Below are positions 1-11,389 of a DNA stretch of 64,000 nt, one piece after another. This DNA is from Lepas anatifera. Taxonomy: Eukaryota; Arthropoda; Thecostraca; Lepadidae. A model generated the notes under the pieces. The model was not told the DNA's origin. It saw only the letters and a program-made list of their open reading frames with translations, and ran no database searches. Made by a program: the position numbers and the translations under genes. Each line of letters starts with the position of its first letter. Position 1 is the first letter of the stretch. The DNA is taken from the NCBI GenBank assembly GCA_034440635.1, contig JAOTON010001356.1:2054501-2118500 (forward strand), read 5' to 3'.

Positions 1-5
1 ACTTT

Positions 6-1309
6 CGATGTGGCACTCACGACACAGCATAGCCAATCACTGCCTAGTCACCAACGCATTGGGAACTCACAGTCAGGGCCTCGTGCTGCCAGCAGACCGT
101 TGTCGCTGCCTGAAGGAACGCCTGTTCAGTGCGTGCCCGTCCTGCCGCCGGACTTTGGTGACGGCACACACCGCTTCAGTGGTTACCTTTGCCGCTCTTT
201 CGGTGGACTGGGTGTGGTTGGGGACTTGCGTTTTGAGTGGTACAGTGATGCACTGCTCGAGAGAGCTGTCATTCATGTCTCGCACCAACGGTGGTTCGAC
301 GTCTTCACTGGCTTCAATGGCTTTCGTGATGTCCACCAGCTCGGTGTATGTCTCCGCATTGAGGTTGATCCGAGGAACCCTCAGCTGTCGAAGATTCCTC
401 AGCCTGAGGAATCCTCAGCCTGCTGTCGCTGCCGTCGTACACATCGGATGTGCTGCACTACTGTCTGCCTGGTTTCGGGCTCATCATCCCCGAGCATGGC
501 AAGAAGGATGACTTCAGCATGTGCCACGTGTGAGTTTCTCGCCACGCTGCTCTGGATGACTTCGAGGGGAGTCCCGCTGAAGTATTTCCTTTGAAGGCAG
601 AGCTTCTTGCAGACGTGCTGTGGTGCGTATATCACGTCCCACTTCTGCTTCACGTCGATGACCAGTGGCACATACACACAAACCACGCAGCGCGCGGGTG
701 CAGGGCTCATCAGAGGGGTCCTTCACCGACATGTACACACGGAGTAGACGGCTTTGAGCCGTGTACCAGCGCGCCATACTGAGCTTGCCATGCTCCGTCT
801 TCCACGCTTGTGGCATTCTTGTCACTGATGTGCGCACTGATTCCACGCCACAAGCGTGCAGTGCAACACATCCGATGTGTACGACGGCAGCGACAGCGGG
901 CTGAGGATTCCTCAGGCTTAGGAATCTTCGACAGCTGAGGGTTCCTCGGATCAACCTCAATGCGGAGACATGCACCGAGCTGGTGGACATCACGAAAGCC
1001 ATTGAAGCCGGTGAAGACGTCGAACCACCGTTGGTGCAAGACATGAATGACAGCTCTCTCGAGCAGTGCATCACTGTACCACTCAAAACGCAAGTCCCCA
1101 GCCACACTCAGTCCACCGAGAGGCGGCAAGGTAACCACTGAAGCGGTGTGTGCCGTCACCGAAGTCCGGAGCCGGACGGGCACGCACTGAACAGGCGTTC
1201 CTTCAGGCAGCGACAACGGTCTGCGGCAGCACGAGGCCCTGACTGTGAGTTCCCAATGCGTTGGTGACTAGGCAGTGATTGGCTATGCTGTGTCGTGAGT
1301 GCCACATCG
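6..1309. repeat. Long inverted duplication of a dead mobile-element fragment
   Basis: The segment 6-457 returns as its reverse complement at about 858-1309, with a spacer of about 400 bp. Minus-strand reading from 710 through 73 gives fragments of one protein: a stretch with YVPLVIDV and a later one with LRVPRINLNAETYTELVDI and HTQSTER followed by a TTEA motif. From memory this resembles a multicopy uncharacterised protein family in invertebrate genomes that looks transposon-borne; I cannot name it with certainty. A frame break lies near 399, and the right arm has the same break, so the copy is not functional. Arm identity looks above 90%. Confidence 0.75.
73..710 (-). pseudogene. Fragment of a mobile-element-associated protein, frameshifted
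   Basis: Two minus-strand frames (710-399 and 336-73) together resemble a continuous protein tail broken by a frame change near 399. The first part lies in the spacer of the inverted duplication and the second in its left arm; the right arm carries a second copy of the second part. The motif HTQSTER-x-x-KVTTEAV is the most recognisable element. No catalytic domain can be identified. It could also be the 3' end of an unknown host gene captured by the inverted duplication. Confidence 0.4.
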
Positions 1310-1311
1310 TA

Positions 1312-1745
1312 AAATGGGAACTACGTAAATGAATATGGTTTAGAAGCTCGAAATAAACTTTCGAAAATTCTTGCATATGACCTAATTCATTCACATATTT
1401 TTCGATTTCCTTGGCTCCAGGAAAACTGCAAATATTACTATTTTGTATCTGAACGAAGTCTGATTTGTTTCTATTGTCAATGAGAGAAATATACATCACA
1501 TAAATCACTGAACGGAGTTTTTCCAGAATTATTGGGGTTTACTTGCGCGTCAACTGCAGTGGCTATTTTGCGGGAGTTTTTGTTCGGAAATATTGTATAT
1601 AACTACAGCGGTACCAATTTTTGTTTCCTATCACATTGTTGAGCTCCTTAATTTCTGAGACAAATATAATTAAACTTGTGTTAACCCATAGAAAATTAAG
1701 CTATCACATGAATATTAACACATTTTCGCCGACCAATACGAACCC
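1312..1745. other. AT-rich unique stretch, nothing recognised
   Basis: No convincing coding frame, RNA gene or element end was seen. Confidence 0.5.
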
Positions 1746-1749
1746 TTGT

Positions 1750-2065
1750 GGTAGTGGCAGTTCCAGGACTTCATTCTGGAGGGTGCTTGGGCCCATACGC
1801 GTCGGAAAAGGGGGGCCAGGAGGGGCTTGGCCCCCATTTCTTGGCCAAAATGTCCTGATCTCAGTCAAAATGAGAGAAAACCGGACATTCTTATATCCAG
1901 CTGCTGCGAAGGCAACGAGGAGCCCAAATTCGAACAGTTTTTGGTCCTGATGTTGAAAGTTTTTGTCAGCATCAGGTTGAAGTTTGGCTGGTCCCCACTT
2001 TTTGCCGAGGAGCGTGGGAGGGGGACTTGAGCCCTCCCCATCCTATTTGTACCCACTACTGCTTT
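1750..2065. mobile_element. Degenerate MITE-like element
   Basis: The left side reads TAGTGGCAGTTCCAGGACTT and the right side, reversed, reads CAGTAGTGGGTAC. The left side also resembles the end of the hAT-like element at 13596-13894, including its CCAGGACTTCATT block. No clean target duplication is visible. This is probably an old, eroded relative. Confidence 0.35.
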
Positions 2066-2069
2066 GAAA

Positions 2070-2671
2070 GGCCTTCGAGTGTACATTAGGCCAGGCCACG
2101 TGTTTCAAATTAGGTTACGATGGCTCCAAGCTCCCATGAACACCTCGTCAAGAGCTGCGTTCGCTAACGCCATCTGTGATATTTTCTGAACTAATGACAG
2201 ATCTTCCACTTTACGGTAAAACTACGGAAAACTGGAAACAGATAGAGCGATGATTTTTCTTCTCAAATATGCAGAATTGTTCATTATCTCAATCTATGGA
2301 AAAGTATCAGTCATTACCTGACTGAATTAGACAAGTAGTTCAAAAACGTGCAAATTTCGGGAAAAAGGAAAACTTTTAACGGCCGGGCGCGGGCAAAATT
2401 TTTCGATTTTTAAATTTTAGACCGCGTATTCGTAATCAGCACACCAAAATGCATCTAAAACAGATGGGGACAAAACATTCGAACAACTTTTGCAAACCGG
2501 CCAGGCTACTGTGGACCCACCAACATGCTCCAAATATCGTGATCCTAAGTAAGGATTTTTGAGAATAGAGTTCCTGAGATCAGAAATGATCCTGAGTCGC
2601 CAAAATCGGTATTTATTTTGGGACAGGTTCTAAAACATTTCAAACTAATTCTGTCGCGCCTTTTCCAACAG
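2070..2671. other. Unique stretch ending in a possible splice acceptor
   Basis: No reading frame stands out. The pyrimidine-rich run ending in CAG at 2669-2671 would be an acceptor for the exon that follows, so this stretch may be intron. Confidence 0.4.
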
Positions 2672-2890
2672 GTGGAGAGCGGCAGCCCGTCTGCTCATGC
2701 CGTCGCTTCTGCCGATCACACCGAGTTCGAGCAGCGCGGCCTGGCCGCTGGCAGTGTGATGAAGAAGCACCACGACTCTACCAAGAGGATGACCATGAGG
2801 AGCCTCTGCCGCGCGCAGACTAAACAGGGCAGGCTCTGCGTGTACACGGGGTCCAGAGGAGAGGAGCCCGCCTGCGACTGTCGCGTCTAG
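2672..2890 (+). CDS. Candidate terminal exon of an unrecognised protein
   Basis: A good acceptor (pyrimidine run ending CAG at 2669-2671) is followed in phase 0 by 72 codons and a TAG at 2888-2890. The composition is markedly more GC-rich and codon-like than the flanks. The peptide is basic and polar in the middle (MKKHHDSTKRMTMRS) and ends with four cysteines in the order C, C, then CDC, with a final V. That pattern could be the disulfide-bonded tail of a secreted peptide or growth-factor-like protein, but I do not recognise the family. No upstream exon is seen within the window. A chance ORF is the alternative. Confidence 0.4.
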   Translation: MESGSPSAHAVASADHTEFEQRGLAAGSVMKKHHDSTKRMTMRSLCRAQTKQGRLCVYTGSRGEEPACDCRV

Positions 2891-2924
2891 TGATCCGCAT
2901 CCAACCTGCTGTAGGTGCTGCTAA

Positions 2925-3064
2925 GCCCGCGTCAGCTGCACCTACAGCCCGCGTCAGCTGCACCTACAGCTCGCGTCAGCTGCACCTACTGCCCGCGTCA
3001 CCTGCACCTACAGCTCGCGTCAGCTGCACCTACTGCCCGCGTCAGCTGCACCTAGAGCCCGCAC
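2925..3064. repeat. 22-bp minisatellite, about six copies
   Basis: Six tandem copies of a 22-bp unit of the form GCCCGCGTCAGCTGCACCTA plus two variable bases begin at 2925, with a partial seventh. Alternate copies carry GCTCGCG instead of GCCCGCG. The array lies just past the stop of the candidate exon, so it could be in its 3' UTR. Confidence 0.9.
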
Positions 3065-4872
3065 CAAAGACCTGCTGTTTACGACTGCACCGTCCACGGC
3101 TAAGCGCTGGGCCCAGAATCACCGATTAAAGCAAATAGATGCTGTCAGAAACGGGAGAGAGCAGCTGACCGGCAGACTTTACCGAGATGAGCTCGCAGAC
3201 CAGCCCTCGCCTGATGACGCTCCAGCGCGAAGACGACACTGCTGCCTATCTCATCACCTTTGCACTTTCCCCTACCCTGCAACTTCCCTCCTGGGCTTTT
3301 AGTGTTGTGGTTTTCCTGTCTTGGGTAGTGCATTTGTAAATATGTTGATGGGATCAAGAAAACAATTAAGGACTCTTATTTTGTCTGTTTTTTTTTAGTT
3401 TTACGTATTCATCACTTGAATTTATTGTGTCTTGATCGTGTGTAATCGAATGGTGGGTTCAGGGCACCTTCTGGCCATTTTAGGGCCCCGTTTATTGTCT
3501 CTCACCACTTACCATTTTAGGACCATCATTTTAAGCGTAGTTGAAGATCTCTGCGGGGGATGTACAGGGGTCAGACCCTCCGGGAGGTGTTGGCCCCCTA
3601 AAGGGTTTGTACACGCCCTGTAAATTACGGGGTCGTTTTTACCCATCCCGGATAAAGCCCTAATCGAGAGGAAGGCTCTGGCCTACGTTCTAGGGCATTG
3701 ATACATAGCACGTACGGACCGTGCCGTGCCGTGATGACTGGCTACAGTGTCGGTGTTGACCTACTGACGCCTGGGCTATTTCAGGATCTACGTCCACCTG
3801 GGGGTAATTTCTGTCTCCTCTCCTTACAACTTAATAAAAAATGGCGATGCGGGACAATCGGAAGAGCACTGAAACCTCCGTAACATCTTCTGTTTTATCC
3901 ATTGTCCACGATGCACTGCACGATGAAGGAAAATAAAGTGAAAAAAGCTAAAAAAACATTTATTTTTGTACCAAGTTTTGACCATATACGATTGGGATGT
4001 GATGTGACAGAGGACAAACATTAAATTTTGCACCGATTTAGAAAATACGTTGCAACTCGGAAACAAGTAAAACTGGGGCAATCACTAAAGCTATGCTCGT
4101 CTTGACCGAAAACATTGAATGGTAATGTAAAACTGCATTGATAGGTGAAAGGGTTAATTTGATTACCAAGGGCTTAACAGGGTAAACAGGTCAAGCAACG
4201 GATTTTCAATGTCATACTGCATGTTGTTGGAATCGCTGGAACATGTCCATCACTTTGATATCCAAATCATTGCTGTATATTGTTACGTTTAAAATTTACA
4301 GACAATGGCAATCACAAAAGCATGACCTTTGGTGATCGTATCACTGAGCTGAGGATCTTGAAATAATTTGCGGCTTGCCGATTTTCCGTCCAAAGCGCTT
4401 TAAGAACACGTGCAAAGCTTGGTCTAGCTCGTTAAGGGCCCAGGCTACACAATGATTTGGTCTATCGAAGAGGAAATTCCCCTTATATGTGGTCAGCAGC
4501 GACCTCATAGCACGTTCGCCTGACCAGACATCAGCTTTTGGCCAGAAGCTGTCAAATCGATGCCCGTACAGTTATATTATACCAATATTACACATCTCTT
4601 CTTGAAATCCACTCTCAATCATTCGCAAAAAAAAACTGAGGGGAAGGGGAAACCAGAAATGCACCGCCGGTGGGTGATTAGTAGCAATCAAAGTACGAAT
4701 TACATAATGCATGTTTATAAATACAAACACTGGTGACGCCGACAGGTCGTATTAATATATGCAATAATGATGTGTGGAAGGAACGGTAACATTGGAGTGA
4801 AACCACAGGTTATAAGCCCACATGATTTTAATTGCAATATGTTGGAGTTGAGGATGTCCTATGTTGTTTGAT
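3065..4872. other. Intergenic stretch, no gene recognised
   Basis: Short frames only, none with domain-like content. The sequence is mixed and moderately AT-rich, with no tandem array and no clear element ends. Confidence 0.5.
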
Positions 4873-5771
4873 TTAACTGCCCCACCGGGGGCCATGATGC
4901 CCCTAAGGTTTTTCGGGATAGCAGAAAACGCCGAGGCGCGCACCGCGGTTGAGGGCTCTCCTCTCTGCTTTTTCCATCATCTCTGAATTTTTTACCCCGG
5001 GTCACCCAGGTCGGTCACCAGCGAGGTCAACCAAGGTCCCTCTTCCTTTAGGCTCTGTAAGAGCTACATTTCGAAATCGATCAATTTGAACTTCCTACAC
5101 TTCTGACCCCTCCAGGGTCTCAGGTGTTATCGGGTTTTTCGATTTCGTGCCTGAGTCAGGTCGAGGCGACCTCTCCCATTGGAAAGCATGGGGAAAAGCT
5201 ATTTCATGATATAAAAGCCACAAAATGATTGCAATACTCAGACTGCTCAGAACAACGTTTTTGGCCCTTTCGGATTCCAGGGTCATTTTGCCTTTGACTT
5301 TTCAAGGTCATCAGGTCGAGGTCAAAACAGTATTTTGACATAACTTTTGACCTAATTGGCTAGGCGGTGAAACAAACACCATCGTGTTTGTCTTGTCCTG
5401 GTTTCATTTGTTACGGGGTCTTTTGACCTTTCGTGACCTCAGGTCATATTAGGTCACGAGGTGACCTTGGCGGTCAAACCACTGGCGGGGGTTTTCGTTC
5501 CCATAGCGGAAAAGTACTGGCATTTGCTATCAATTTTTTACAGGCCTCAATAGCTCTAATGACATAGAGTTTGCCCGTTTGTTAATCATTGCATTTTGGT
5601 GAAATGCCGATCTTGCCTATTTGGCCTCTGGGGTAACCATTGCCTGGCCTAACATGCGAGTATTCCTTACTGATTCCGGTTTCTATTGCCTTTGCGATTT
5701 GGCTACGCCCATTTTTCGGGTTGGGGGGCCATCGTGGCCCCCGTGGGTGGCCCCGGCCCCGGGGGGGTTAA
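4873..5771 (-). mobile_element. TTAA-B family element, reverse orientation
   Basis: TTAA at 4873-4876 and at 5768-5771 bracket about 0.9 kb. The left boundary reads inward GCCCCACCGGGGGCC, the family right end in reverse, followed by the conserved AAGGTTTTTCGGG and AGCAGAAAA subterminal blocks. The interior holds the family core (CCCATTGGAAAGCATGGGG) and many AGGTCA/TGACCT hexamers. The element is diverged from the 49541 and 54710 copies by substitutions and small indels and encodes no transposase. Confidence 0.85.
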
Positions 5772-6116
5772 TACACGAACTTAAAAATCGGAACATAATA
5801 AGCGTCGTGTCCCCCAAAAGCGGACCCAATGTTGTGTCAGAATGAGATTACCACTCTGGAGTAGAAAAGATGGCGCCCTGCACGGGGAGGGGGCATAGTA
5901 CCTTAACTACGCACATCTCCAGCCTAAAGCGCGTATTGATGTGACGGGTAACGGTGCCTTCGCAGAGATAAAATGGGCCGCATCCCTTAAAATAAATGTA
6001 TTTAAGATAGTGAAGATATACGGTTTTGGACCAAAACAGTGCCCCAAAAATGTGAAAATCACTTCCAAAGGCAAATTGGCACCCTTCTGGTCTATGATAC
6101 CGGTTTGAGTAAACAA
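5772..6116. other. Unique spacer, nothing recognised
   Basis: No frame, RNA or element end was recognised between the two transposons. Confidence 0.45.
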
Positions 6117-6710
6117 GTAGGGTAGAGTGGGGTAGGACGCATACGTTAAGGGATAATTCGTCTGTGGCGATCCTGTCAGGACGGCATTACTTTATTTTTT
6201 CTTCGTTAAGTTCTTTAATCGTTTTTCTACACTGAGATGGAAATTTGAGATTCTCTCCCGACGCAAAGTGTGCGAAATCTATTTTTTGAGACCATGTAAA
6301 AGGCGTTTTACCCCGATAGGGGGTAAAACGCCCAAGCCCCGAATTAAAAGGCCGTCATAAAACTCCCAGCGTATATTGGACCTTTTGCTTCACGCGAACA
6401 AATAGGAATATCATTATACTTACGTTGCAAGACAATTCAGTGACAAAGTTGGTGGGGTGAGCACATTCACATCGCATAGAGTACAATCACAACTTTAAGA
6501 CAGCTTGTTTTTATTTCCGGAGATGCAAAAAGCAACAAATGTTTGCTGAACAATACCGGAGTGTGCTGGGCGCGTCAAATTATGCCCAGGACGGGTTTAG
6601 AATGGCCGCTACCAGAAAAAATGTTAGATGGATGCTAGAGTTCTTACATCAGCCTGGACATAGTAGTAGGCGTCTTACCCAGGTGGGCGCGTTACCCCAC
6701 TCTACCCTAC
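6117..6710. mobile_element. MITE with perfect 18-bp terminal inverted repeats
   Basis: GTAGGGTAGAGTGGGGTA at 6117-6134 is matched exactly by its reverse complement at 6693-6710. If the element starts at GGGTAG it is flanked by TA on both sides, which would fit a TA-target (Tc1/mariner-type) duplication, although the palindromic overlap leaves the exact boundary open. An internal hairpin of GGCGTTTTACCCC and its complement lies at about 6301-6332. No transposase is present. Confidence 0.85.
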
Positions 6711-9700
6711 GCCTTATTAGGGAAAATGTTTCCGCCCTTGTCCCCTGTTCCTGTTCCTACGTCGATGCGTTTACGAACAAAACATTGAATGATTTATATG
6801 CTAGAAAAGAAAAAAACAGCCTACGGTAGACATTGACGGCCCCGTCCTGGTTATCTTACATGTAGCGATAAACCAGCGCATTCCAGTCACCCGTTACGAA
6901 CGCCTCTCCCAGATACAGGCCACAGCGTATCGGGTGACACACTGACTCCGCTCCTCAGCTGAGCAAGGGCGTTCCAGCAGTTCAACAGTGGTGCATGAAG
7001 TCCGACAACATATTTCACCTGAGCAAGAGCGTTCTAGTAGTTCAACAGAGTCAGACAGCAGATTTCGTCTGGAGAAGGAAACTGCTGTTTAAGCGGTGCA
7101 GTGTATGCCGCAGTGGCGGGTGGGTAGGAGCACCGACGAGTCAGGGTCCACATTTTAGTGTATCCATGGATGGCACGCTCAATGGAGGGCTGTCTTAAAC
7201 GCAAATAATGTAGATCCCCTAATATCATCATCCCCCATAGATCCCTTTAAGATCTGGAAAACCAAGAGGATTAGGAAAATGTCCGTTTGAGTCCGTGTGG
7301 GAGATATGGTGATCTATAGGTGCCTACATACATACATACTTCAATTGCCGTAGGTTGATAGGTACCTTGAAAGTCAAACGAGGTCATAACCGTAAAAATG
7401 GTCATTGCTGGCGACCTACTGTGAAATGCCGTGGAAAAAGTCGGAAATACGCTAAAGCGGACGGCAGCCATGGATGAAAAATCCTGTACAATATTCTCTG
7501 AAATTTTGTTATAATTGACGCTCAATGTCATTGACCAATGACGTCCCAAAATCAAATATTCACCATAATGTACAACATACATAACAAATGCTCAAGTACT
7601 GTACACGCCAGTACGCACTGTAACTGTGCAAGTGTCCCTGTTGTGACTCTAATGAAACACAAAAAGGCACTATTATAAACAGTTTAAATATAAGCTGGCC
7701 GGAAACCCTGGGGTCAATGACCTCGATGGTGGTGCATGACTCTAACCTACTCTGACTCCAATGTAGATGACGTGGTGCGGCCGCGCGATAGGCGGCCAAC
7801 AGGTTCTGAAAACATAAGTCTGGCTTTAAGTGCTTAAAAGTCTATAAATATCGATGGCTTTGCAAAATTCTTCCAGGAATCAGCACATCCACTATTCTAC
7901 CAAATGCAGCAAATTAGTGTTTTTCGACAACCAACAATTTTCTGGCAACTTCGGAAAAAACAGGCGAGGAAGCGATTTACAACCCCCTGCAGTGCGCGTG
8001 TTAACCGACCACCTGCGGGCAGACTGGGCCATATGTGTCGCTACCACTATAGAGGGCAGACTGCTGCGTTTATTTGTCTGTCAGCCTGCACATGTGGGCC
8101 ACTCACGCATCTGGGAGGCCGGATCTCCCTGTCTCCTCTACACGGCAGAGGCTTGCGTAGGATAGAACACGGCATGGTTATCTCGAAACCAGATGGAAAG
8201 GGGCGGTAGGTACGGACTCAAAAGAGATCGAATTTAGTTTGGCAATTGGTAATCCTTCCAGCAAGAAGACCACAGCGCACCTAATCGATACTCCTCCACT
8301 CAGACCATCGGAAATTTTAGCATTGTGCATTTCAGTCAAAATAAAAACACTTCTACGTCTTGCATGACAACGGCAGAGAAAGTCTTCAAGTCAAACACCG
8401 AAACCTCTTGAAGATTCATACGCCTCCGGTTAAAAGTAACACGAGCAAAAAAGTTTAAACACTCGCATTATGACGCATCAGTTATTGACGTCACCGTTTG
8501 CGGCCGTGGAATTTCCGACGCCTGGCAATATTGGACCACAACAACCCCTGCGATGTAGCATGGTGAGTTGGGAAAAGTTAAACCACACCGAAAGTCACTA
8601 ACTAAAGACAGGAATGAGAACTACGCCAAAACACCAAGCACACAAGCGGAGCAAAAAAGGAATGCGTTCAGCATGGCTTTCAGGGACAAGATGTTGATGT
8701 CGCTGGACGGATGGCATCCACTGCTGCCTCACAAAAACAGACTCCAGTAATAAGACAGAGAATATTAACATACCGGGGACATGATATCCATTTCACTTTG
8801 GTAAATCGTAAAATCCGCACGGAAGGAACTATGCTGGAAACTAGGACTATGATTGCAATCCGAGAAATAAACTCACAACCTTGCGGCAGCCAAACAGGTG
8901 ACCGTTTCATCCCGCGAATGGCCATTTCATTTCAGAGAACCATGCCATTCGAACTAGGGAATATGATAAAAAACAAGCACAATGAAACGCAGTGCACAGT
9001 GCACACACGATAAAACCCCACTCACCACTCTATCAAGAAGCGATAACTTCGCCAAGCCGCGGAATGCAACGGTGCGTAACGAACACAACGACCCAGTCTG
9101 GAAGAAAGTTGACTTATTCTCTGATCGGAGGAAACAGCAGAAAAACGTTTGCGGCTCCACGAACGCCCTCGACAGTAAAAAGACAAACAAAAACAAAACA
9201 CACCACCCAATATCGGGGCTCACTCAGAGACTCACATTTTTTATCCGTAAACCCATAACTAAAACGTTGATATGGTAAACAAGTAGTCACGACAATTTAG
9301 GCTTCGGTTATGGACAGACGTATCGCACCTGGGTGCTTTGAAACCAGTCGTAATGGAAACATAAGATGTCAGCTCTAAACAATCAGATCTCGCATAGTCT
9401 CGGATTGTCATTTCCCAGGCTTGCAAATACTGATTAAAGAAACAAACATGATTATGGGGAGTATCACGGCCTTCCGATCACGATTAAGCACACCATACTT
9501 CAAGAAGTGGAATAACAAGTTTTGTCAGGTAATTCGCCGAAAAGAAAAGAAAACGCCTCATCGATTACCACAGGCAAATATCGGGAAACTGACAAGGACT
9601 GGAAGGGCAGCATTGTTGGCTGCAAAGCTGTCAGTTTCAGGACTATGTTAATACATCTAGGCAGCAGGCACTACCAATCTCAATACTTCTTTTTTCAGAA

Positions 9701-10078
9701 ATGGTTTTGCTTGCACACTTCCAAAAAGCAAACACAGAAAACAAATTCAATCTGGGTGGAAACAAAGTTGACCAATCAAACAGTCCCCAGATACAAAACA
9801 AGAAGGTATTTTAGTATGCCACATCCTTGCTTCATCTGCCATTCAGCCTGTATTCAAACTATATAGAGCCTCACATACCTGGCTGGGATGATAATAAGAA
9901 ATCACAATGAAACAATGGAATGCCAATGTTATTTGAATCCTTGACGATTCAATCCTTATAGCAGTGTCTTCCCAAGTGTCTCCAGTCTAATTTCTAAATG
10001 TCTAACCTCTTATCAGCTAGCTTCAGGGAGCACCCAATAAGCATCCTTGAGCAAAAGGTACAGTTTATCACAAGATAT
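6711..10078. other. 3.4-kb intergenic region without recognised genes
   Basis: Many short frames exist but none shows a domain or a splice-supported structure. The part at about 7200-7560 looks like a distant relative of about 30330-30660: both run through a 'gatcta' block, 'gaggtcataa' and 'aaagcgga' in the same order. The last 200 bp form the downstream flank of the transporter gene on the minus strand; no AATAAA was found close to its stop. Confidence 0.45.
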
Positions 10079-11356
10079 TCACAGATTGAGTGGTTCAGCT
10101 GACCCAAAAACAGCAAAAATGATGGCACCAGATGCAGCCAGCCCACCTGCCATCTGAAAGACTGGACCATAGTCTCCACCATTAGCACTGAGCAAGTACC
10201 CAGCAGCCAGGTTTGACACGAAGCCAGCCAAAGCTCCCCCTGTATTTATGATGCCAAACACAGAGCCAGCATGCTGAGGGCAGAAGTCCTGAGGTAGCTG
10301 AAGGCCTCCATTTGCATGCAGAGATACAAAGCCTGCACAAAGACTGGTAAAAAATGCAGCACTCCAGACACTGGTACAGAAAGGAAGTAAGAACATTGCA
10401 CATGCTGCTGTCAACTGGGAGATAAGTTCAATTATTTTTCTTGTTGAAGTAACACTAAACTTCCACTGATGCAGGAGACTCTCAGCCAGGTGAGTTGACA
10501 CAGCAGTACCAGCAGCAGCCATTAAGAATGGCAGCGTGTTGACAATCCATCCCTTGGCAGATGGGTGAGTCTGCTTGAAGTAAGAAGGAAGCCATGATAT
10601 GAGAAGAAACCAGCTCACAGTGTGGGTTGTGTGGACTATGAGAGCAATCCATACAAAATGGTTTCTAAGGAGTGCTCGCCAAGGCACACTGGCAGATGGA
10701 CTTGCTCGGGTATCAGATGGATGTGGGCTTTTCTTGGTAAGCCAGTATAACCAAATAGCTGCAGATGCATATAAGCAGCCAACTATGGTTACCGTCAGCT
10801 GCCAGCCAAACTTCTCTAGCACAATAGAGCCTGCGAGACCCACAATAATGCTTCCTAGTGGGGAACCAGCAAATGCAGAGCTGAGAAATCTTGCCCTGTG
10901 AGCAGGCGGCACAATTTGAGAGGCCAAACTATTTAAGCTTGGGTAGTGAGGCCCTTGTACTGCCCCTAAGAAGAATCTTAGCAGCGCTGCTCCTGGAGCC
11001 CAAATTGCAACAATTTGAGGTAGAAAAATTACGCTAATTGATCCCATCAGAGAAGTAATCACCACAACTCTTGCTCCTCCAATTCTGTCTGCCCAGTAGC
11101 CTCCAACAACCTGGGTAACTGCATAACCCCAAAAGAAGAATGACAGAACATAGCCCACCAACACACTGTTCCATCCTAGATCTTCAGCCATATCTTGCAC
11201 CACCAAAGGAATTACAGTTCTTGCTGCATATATCATAGTGCAGCCATATGTTGCGCATATTCTTAATGAAAGCTGTGATGGCACCCCAGTTCCTTTTTGA
11301 CGATGGTGGATGGTATTCTGGCTCTCATCTTCAGTCTTGACTAAGGGCTCATCCAT
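10079..11356 (-). CDS. SLC17A9-like vesicular nucleotide/anion transporter (MFS)
   Basis: This intact 425-residue protein belongs to the SLC17 branch of the major facilitator superfamily. Its closest family appears to be SLC17A9 (VNUT), which loads ATP into secretory vesicles using the membrane potential and chloride. Visible marks are FFFWGYAVTQVVGG at about residues 73-86, the MFS motif-A loop GGYWADRIGGARV at 85-97, and R127 in LRFFLGAVQG, at the position of the essential TM4 arginine of the family. About twelve hydrophobic segments run along the chain, and both ends are cytosolic in the family. The length fits SLC17A9 (about 430). The ORF has no intron; a possible acceptor (TTTTACAG) 18 nt before the ATG suggests a 5'UTR intron. 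A lysosomal or phosphate SLC17 member cannot be excluded. Confidence 0.92.
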   Translation of the reverse strand: MDEPLVKTEDESQNTIHHRQKGTGVPSQLSLRICATYGCTMIYAARTVIPLVVQDMAEDLGWNSVLVGYVLSFFFWGYAVTQVVGGYWADRIGGARVVVITSLMGSISVIFLPQIVAIWAPGAALLRFFLGAVQGPHYPSLNSLASQIVPPAHRARFLSSAFAGSPLGSIIVGLAGSIVLEKFGWQLTVTIVGCLYASAAIWLYWLTKKSPHPSDTRASPSASVPWRALLRNHFVWIALIVHTTHTVSWFLLISWLPSYFKQTHPSAKGWIVNTLPFLMAAAGTAVSTHLAESLLHQWKFSVTSTRKIIELISQLTAACAMFLLPFCTSVWSAAFFTSLCAGFVSLHANGGLQLPQDFCPQHAGSVFGIINTGGALAGFVSNLAAGYLLSANGGDYGPVFQMAGGLAASGAIIFAVFGSAEPLNL

Positions 11357-11374
11357 GATAAAATGGTTTCAGTT

Positions 11375-11386
11375 CTGTAAAATATG
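11375..11386 (-). promoter_or_regulatory. Putative 5'UTR splice acceptor of the transporter gene
   Basis: On the minus strand CATATTTTACAG ends at 11375, leaving 18 nt of leader before the start codon at 11356. It implies a non-coding first exon further upstream, so the promoter may lie well beyond 11.4 kb. Confidence 0.45.
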
Positions 11387-11389
11387 ATG

